Origin: Mya arenaria
Taxonomy: Eukaryota > Mollusca > Bivalvia > Myida > Myidae
Length of the DNA stretch: 64,000 bases
Reading direction: 5' to 3'
NCBI RefSeq assembly: GCF_026914265.1
Contig: NC_069130.1
Location: 13,171,886 to 13,235,885 of the forward strand
Under the pieces are notes generated by a model that saw only the letters and a list, made by a program, of their open reading frames with translations, was not told where the DNA came from and did not search any database. Below are positions 60,409 through 64,000 of the stretch, in pieces. Within the stretch, counting starts at the first letter, position 1; every line of letters begins with the position of its first letter. Made by a program: the position numbers and the translations under genes.

Positions 60409-60577
60409 AGTATTTTGCTATTCCCGCTTCACTCTTTTATACTCTGGGCCTAAGGATAAACACTAAGTGTACTGTCGGTTTCTTGGTGCGTTTCTTTGAC
60501 GGCCTGTCCAGCGAAATTTAGACTTTATTAGTCAAGAAACTATTTTCGAAATGCACAGGTAGTCAAAACGAATATTG

Positions 60578-60650
60578 CATCCCCGGCGGGATTCGAACCC
60601 GCGACCTCTGGATTAGAAGTCCAGCGCGCTATCCACTGCGCTACGGGGAC
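60578..60650 (-). tRNA. tRNA-Arg (TCT), unit 3
   Basis: Same mature sequence as unit 1. Confidence 0.93.
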
Positions 60651-60868
60651 ATGAAAAATGGTGTCGAGTGCTTACTTAATAATTTTGTAAACCGTGTAAA
60701 GTGAATTGAAAGTACTTGTAAAAGTACAACTCGTAAACTATACTAAACATATTCGCGAATTCTGGAACTACCGATTTGAACGCCAGACGCCCAATGTTCA
60801 AAACGATATATACACAGACGTATAAACTCCAGTTCCACAAATGCATGGACATACAATAAAAGGAAATG

Positions 60869-60940
60869 CTCCCCGACGGGGAATCGAACCCCGGTCTCCC
60901 GCGTGACAGGCGGGGATACTTACCACTATACTATCGAGGA
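60869..60940 (-). tRNA. tRNA-Asp (GTC), unit 3
   Basis: Same mature sequence as unit 1. Confidence 0.95.
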
Positions 60941-61090
60941 AGCGATGTTAAAGTGTACGCTAGTTGGTAACACAAACATTGGTCAAAATCGACTTTCAGC
61001 TGTTAGTCATATATATATATATACCTATCCAATGGATTTCTACTAATGTATGTATTATAGTGCATTGCCACGAGGGTGTACACTCATCTC

Positions 61091-61162
61091 TCCCAAGTGG
61101 TCTAGTGGTTAGGATTCCGCGCTCTCACCGCGGCGGCCGGGGTTCGATTCCCCGCTTGGGAA
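61091..61162 (+). tRNA. tRNA-Glu (CTC), unit 4
   Basis: Same mature sequence as unit 3. Confidence 0.95.
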
Positions 61163-61331
61163 AGTATTTTGATTTTCCCGCTTCACTCTTTTATACTCTG
61201 GGCCTAAGGATACACACTAAGTGTACTGTCGGTTTCTTGGTGCGTTTCTTTGACGGCCTGTCCAGCGAAATTTAGACTTCATTAGTCAAGAAACTATTTT
61301 CGAAATGCACAGGTAGTCAAAACGAATATTG

Positions 61332-61404
61332 CATCCCCGGCGGGATTCGAACCCGCGACCTCTGGATTAGAAGTCCAGCGCGCTATCCACTGCGCTACGG
61401 GGAC
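61332..61404 (-). tRNA. tRNA-Arg (TCT), unit 4
   Basis: Same mature sequence as unit 1. Confidence 0.93.
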
Positions 61405-61622
61405 ATGAAAAATAGTGTCGCGTGCTTACTTAATAATTTGGTAAACCGTGTAAAGTGAATTGAAAGTACTTGTAAAAGTACAACTCGTAAACTATACTAA
61501 ACATATTCGCGAATTCTGGAACTACCGATTTGAACGCCAGATGCCCAATGTTCAAAACGATGTATACACAGACGTATACACTCCAGTTCCACAATTGCAT
61601 GAACATACAATAAAAGGAAATG

Positions 61623-61694
61623 CTCCCCGACGGGGAATCGAACCCCGGTCTCCCGCGTGACAGGCGGGGATACTTACCACTATACTATCGAGGA
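61623..61694 (-). tRNA. tRNA-Asp (GTC), unit 4
   Basis: Same mature sequence as unit 1. Confidence 0.95.
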
Positions 61695-61840
61695 AGCGAT
61701 GTTAAAGTGTACGCTAGTTGGTATCACAGACATTGGTCAAAATCGACTTTCAGCTGTTAGTCATATATTTATACCTATCCAATGGATTTCTACTAATGTA
61801 TGTATTATAGTGCATTGCCACGAGGGTGTACACTCATCTC

Positions 61841-61912
61841 TCCCAAGTGGTCTAGTGGTTAGGATTCCGCGCTCTCACCGCGGCGGCCGGGGTTCGATTC
61901 CCCGCTTGGGAA
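61841..61912 (+). tRNA. tRNA-Glu (CTC), unit 5
   Basis: Same mature sequence as unit 3. Confidence 0.95.
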
Positions 61913-62083
61913 AGTATTTTGCTTTTCCCGCTTCACTCTTTTATACTCTGGGCCTAAGGATACACACTAAGTGTACTGTCGGTTTCTTGATGCGTTTATT
62001 TGACGGCCTGTCCAGCGAAATTTAGACTTCATTAGTCAAGAAACTATTTTCGAAATGCACAGGTAATCAAAACGAATATTGCA

Positions 62084-62141
62084 TCGAACCCGCGACCTCT
62101 GGATTAGAAGTCCAGCGCGCTATCCACTGCGCTACGGGGAC
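62084..62141 (-). pseudogene. Truncated tRNA-Arg (TCT), unit 5
   Basis: A 13-bp deletion removes the 3' acceptor strand and half of the T stem. The anticodon arm and D arm remain. Confidence 0.9.
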
Positions 62142-62359
62142 ATGAAAAATGGTGTCGCGTGCTTACTTAATAATTTGGTAAACCGTGTAAAGTGAATTGA
62201 AAGTACTTGTAAAAGTACAACTCGTAAACTATACTAAACATATTCGCGAATTCTGGAACTACCGATTTGAACGCCAGATGCCCAATGTTCAAAACGATGT
62301 ATACACAGACGTATACACTCCAGTACCACAAATGCATGAACATACAATAAAAGGAAATG

Positions 62360-62431
62360 CTCCCCGACGGGGAATCGAACCCCGGTCTCCCGCGTGACAG
62401 GCGGGGATACTTACCACTATACTATCGAGGA
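62360..62431 (-). tRNA. tRNA-Asp (GTC), unit 5
   Basis: Same mature sequence as unit 1. Confidence 0.95.
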
Positions 62432-62581
62432 AGCGATGTTAAAGTGTACGCTAGTTGGTATGACAAACATTGGTCAAAATCGACTTTCAGCTGTTAGTCA
62501 TATATATATATATACCTATCCAATGGGGTTCTACTAATGTATGTATTATAGTGCATTGCCACGAGGGTGTACACTCATCTC

Positions 62582-62653
62582 TCCCAAGTGGTCTAGTGGT
62601 TAGGATTCCGCGCTCTCACCGCGGCGGCCGGGGTTCGATTTCCCGCTTGGGAA
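62582..62653 (+). tRNA. tRNA-Glu (CTC), unit 6
   Basis: The T stem has one C-to-T change (TTCGATTTCCCG), leaving a G-U wobble. Otherwise as unit 3. Confidence 0.92.
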
Positions 62654-62823
62654 AGTATTTTGCTTTTCCCGCTTCACTCTTTTATACTCTGGGCCTAAGG
62701 ATACACACTAAGTGTACTGTCGGTTTCTTGATGCGTTTCTTTGACGGCCTGTCCAGCGAAATTTAGACTTCATTAGTCAAGAAACTATTTTCGAAATGCA
62801 CAGGTAATCAAAACGAATATTGC

Positions 62824-62882
62824 ATCGAACCCGCGACCTCTGGATTAGAAGTCCAGCGCGCTATCCACTGCGCTACGGGGAC
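62824..62882 (-). pseudogene. Truncated tRNA-Arg (TCT), unit 6
   Basis: It carries the same 13-bp deletion as unit 5. Confidence 0.9.
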
Positions 62883-63100
62883 ATGAAAAATGGTGTCGCG
62901 TGCTTACTAAATAATTTGGTAAACCGTGTAAAGTGAATTGAAAGTACTTGTAAAAGTGCAACTCGTAAACTATACTAAACATATTCGCGAATTCTGGAAC
63001 TACCGACTTGAACGCCAGATGCCCAATGTTCAAAACGATATATACACAGACGTATACACTCCAGTACCACAAATGCATGAACATACAATAAAAGGAAATG

Positions 63101-63172
63101 CTCCCCGACGGGGAATCGAACCCCGGTCTCCCGCGTGACAGGCGGGGATACTTACCACTATACTATCGAGGA
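63101..63172 (-). tRNA. tRNA-Asp (GTC), unit 6
   Basis: Same mature sequence as unit 1. Confidence 0.95.
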
Positions 63173-63316
63173 AGCGATGTTAAAGTGTACGCTAGTTGGT
63201 ATCACAAACATTGGTCAAAATCGACTTTCAGCTGTTAGTCATATATATACCTATCCAATGGATTTCTACTAATGTATGTATTATAGTGCATTGCCACGAG
63301 GGTGTACACTCATCTC

Positions 63317-63388
63317 TCACAAGTGGTCTAGTGGTTAGGATTCCGCGCTCTCACCGCGGCGGCCGGGGTTCGATTCCCCGCTTGGGAA
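63317..63388 (+). tRNA. tRNA-Glu (CTC), unit 7
   Basis: It starts TCACAAG rather than TCCCAAG, so position 3 mispairs with G70. Otherwise as unit 3. Confidence 0.85.
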
Positions 63389-63557
63389 AGTATTTTGCTT
63401 TTCCCGCACCACTCTTTTATACTCTGGGCCTAAGGATAAACACTAAGCGTACTGTCGGTTTCTAGGTGCGTTTCTTTGACGGCCTGTCCAGCGAAATTTG
63501 AACTTCATTAGTCAAGAAACTATTTTCGAAATGCACAGATAGTCAAAACGAATATTG

Positions 63558-63630
63558 CATCCCCGGCGGGATTCGAACCCGCGACCTCTGGATTAGAAGT
63601 CCAGCGCGCTATCCACTGCGCTACGGGGAC
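63558..63630 (-). tRNA. tRNA-Arg (TCT), unit 7
   Basis: Full length, same mature sequence as unit 1. Confidence 0.93.
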
Positions 63631-63848
63631 ATGAAAAATCGTGTCGCGTGCTTACTTAATAATTTGGTAAACCGTGTAAAGTGAATTGAAAGTACTTGTA
63701 AAAGTACAACTCGTAAACTATACTAAACATATTCGCGAATTCTGGAACTACCGACTTGAACGCCAGATGCCCAATGTTCAAATCGATATATACACAGACG
63801 TATAAACTCCAGTTCCACAAATGCATGAACATACAATAAAAGGAAATG

Positions 63849-63920
63849 CTCCCCGACGGGGAATCGAACCCCGGTCTCCCGCGTGACAGGCGGGGATACT
63901 TACCACTATACTATCGAGGA
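63849..63920 (-). tRNA. tRNA-Asp (GTC), unit 7
   Basis: Same mature sequence as unit 1. Confidence 0.95.
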
Positions 63921-64000
63921 AGCGATGTTAAAGTGTACGCTAGTTGGTATCACAAACATTGGTCAAAATCGACTTTCAGCTGTTAGTCATATATTTATAC

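Larger units (their letters stand above)
58770..64000. repeat. Tandem array of three-tRNA units (7 visible, continues right)
   Basis: Units of 735-754 bp are measured between tRNA-Glu starts at 58834, 59584, 60337, 61091, 61841, 62582 and 63317. Each has Glu on plus, then Arg and Asp on minus. The spacers are nearly identical. Short T runs follow the genes on their own strand (GTATTTTGCTTTT after Glu, TCGTTTT after Arg, CCTTTTATT after Asp), as expected for Pol III. The last unit is followed by the start of an eighth. Confidence 0.97.

Noticed and set aside
58716-63465. Repeated ~100-aa plus-strand frames (HCHEGVHSSLPSGLVVRIPRS...) and 66-aa frames (MKVLVKVQLVNY...)
   Set aside because: They are translations through tRNA-Glu or tRNA-Asp genes and spacers of the array; the similarity comes from the DNA repeat.

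Overview
This is animal nuclear DNA, most likely from a bivalve mollusc. It has spliced genes with GT/AG junctions, large AT-rich introns, very many short DNA transposons, SINEs and satellite arrays, and a nuclear tRNA cluster. The mollusc assignment rests on the general look of the repeats and on the lophotrochozoan-like GATA proteins; it is an inference.

Layout. (1) 454-8931, plus strand: the 3' part of a gene for a low-complexity SGYSQ and RGG protein that ends in four CX2CX12HX5H (JAZ/matrin-type) zinc fingers. It has two phase-compatible last exons. Its start lies left of the window. (2) 14551-57654, minus strand: a complete 12-exon SLC2-family (class I GLUT-like) sugar transporter. The exons join in phase into 536 residues, including a 108-bp exon (28124-28231) too short to stand out as an open frame. 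(3) Inside its 24.9-kb intron 4, on the opposite strand, are three tandem GATA1/2/3-class transcription factor genes: 30959-33638, 38826-41478 and 49907-52536. Each has a short first coding exon and one large exon that carries both zinc fingers. The duplicated units include about 700 bp of upstream sequence with shared GATA-type (WGATAR) sites, and shared 3'-UTR blocks. (4) About 58770 to the right edge: a tandem array of ~740-750 bp units, each with tRNA-Glu(CTC) on plus and tRNA-Arg(TCT) and tRNA-Asp(GTC) on minus. Seven units are visible and the array runs off the window.

Between genes are two elements with perfect 8-bp target duplications (15137-16052 and 55906-57129), foldback MITEs, tRNA-derived SINEs, a dead LINE between GATA copies 2 and 3, and satellites. 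The satellites include a 43-bp array (19810-22340) dense in TGATAA motifs and a 181-bp array (42420-44580).

How the genes relate: the transporter and the zinc-finger gene converge. The GATA genes would be transcribed against the transporter pre-mRNA. Their upstream GATA sites suggest, but do not prove, auto- or cross-regulation among the three paralogues.
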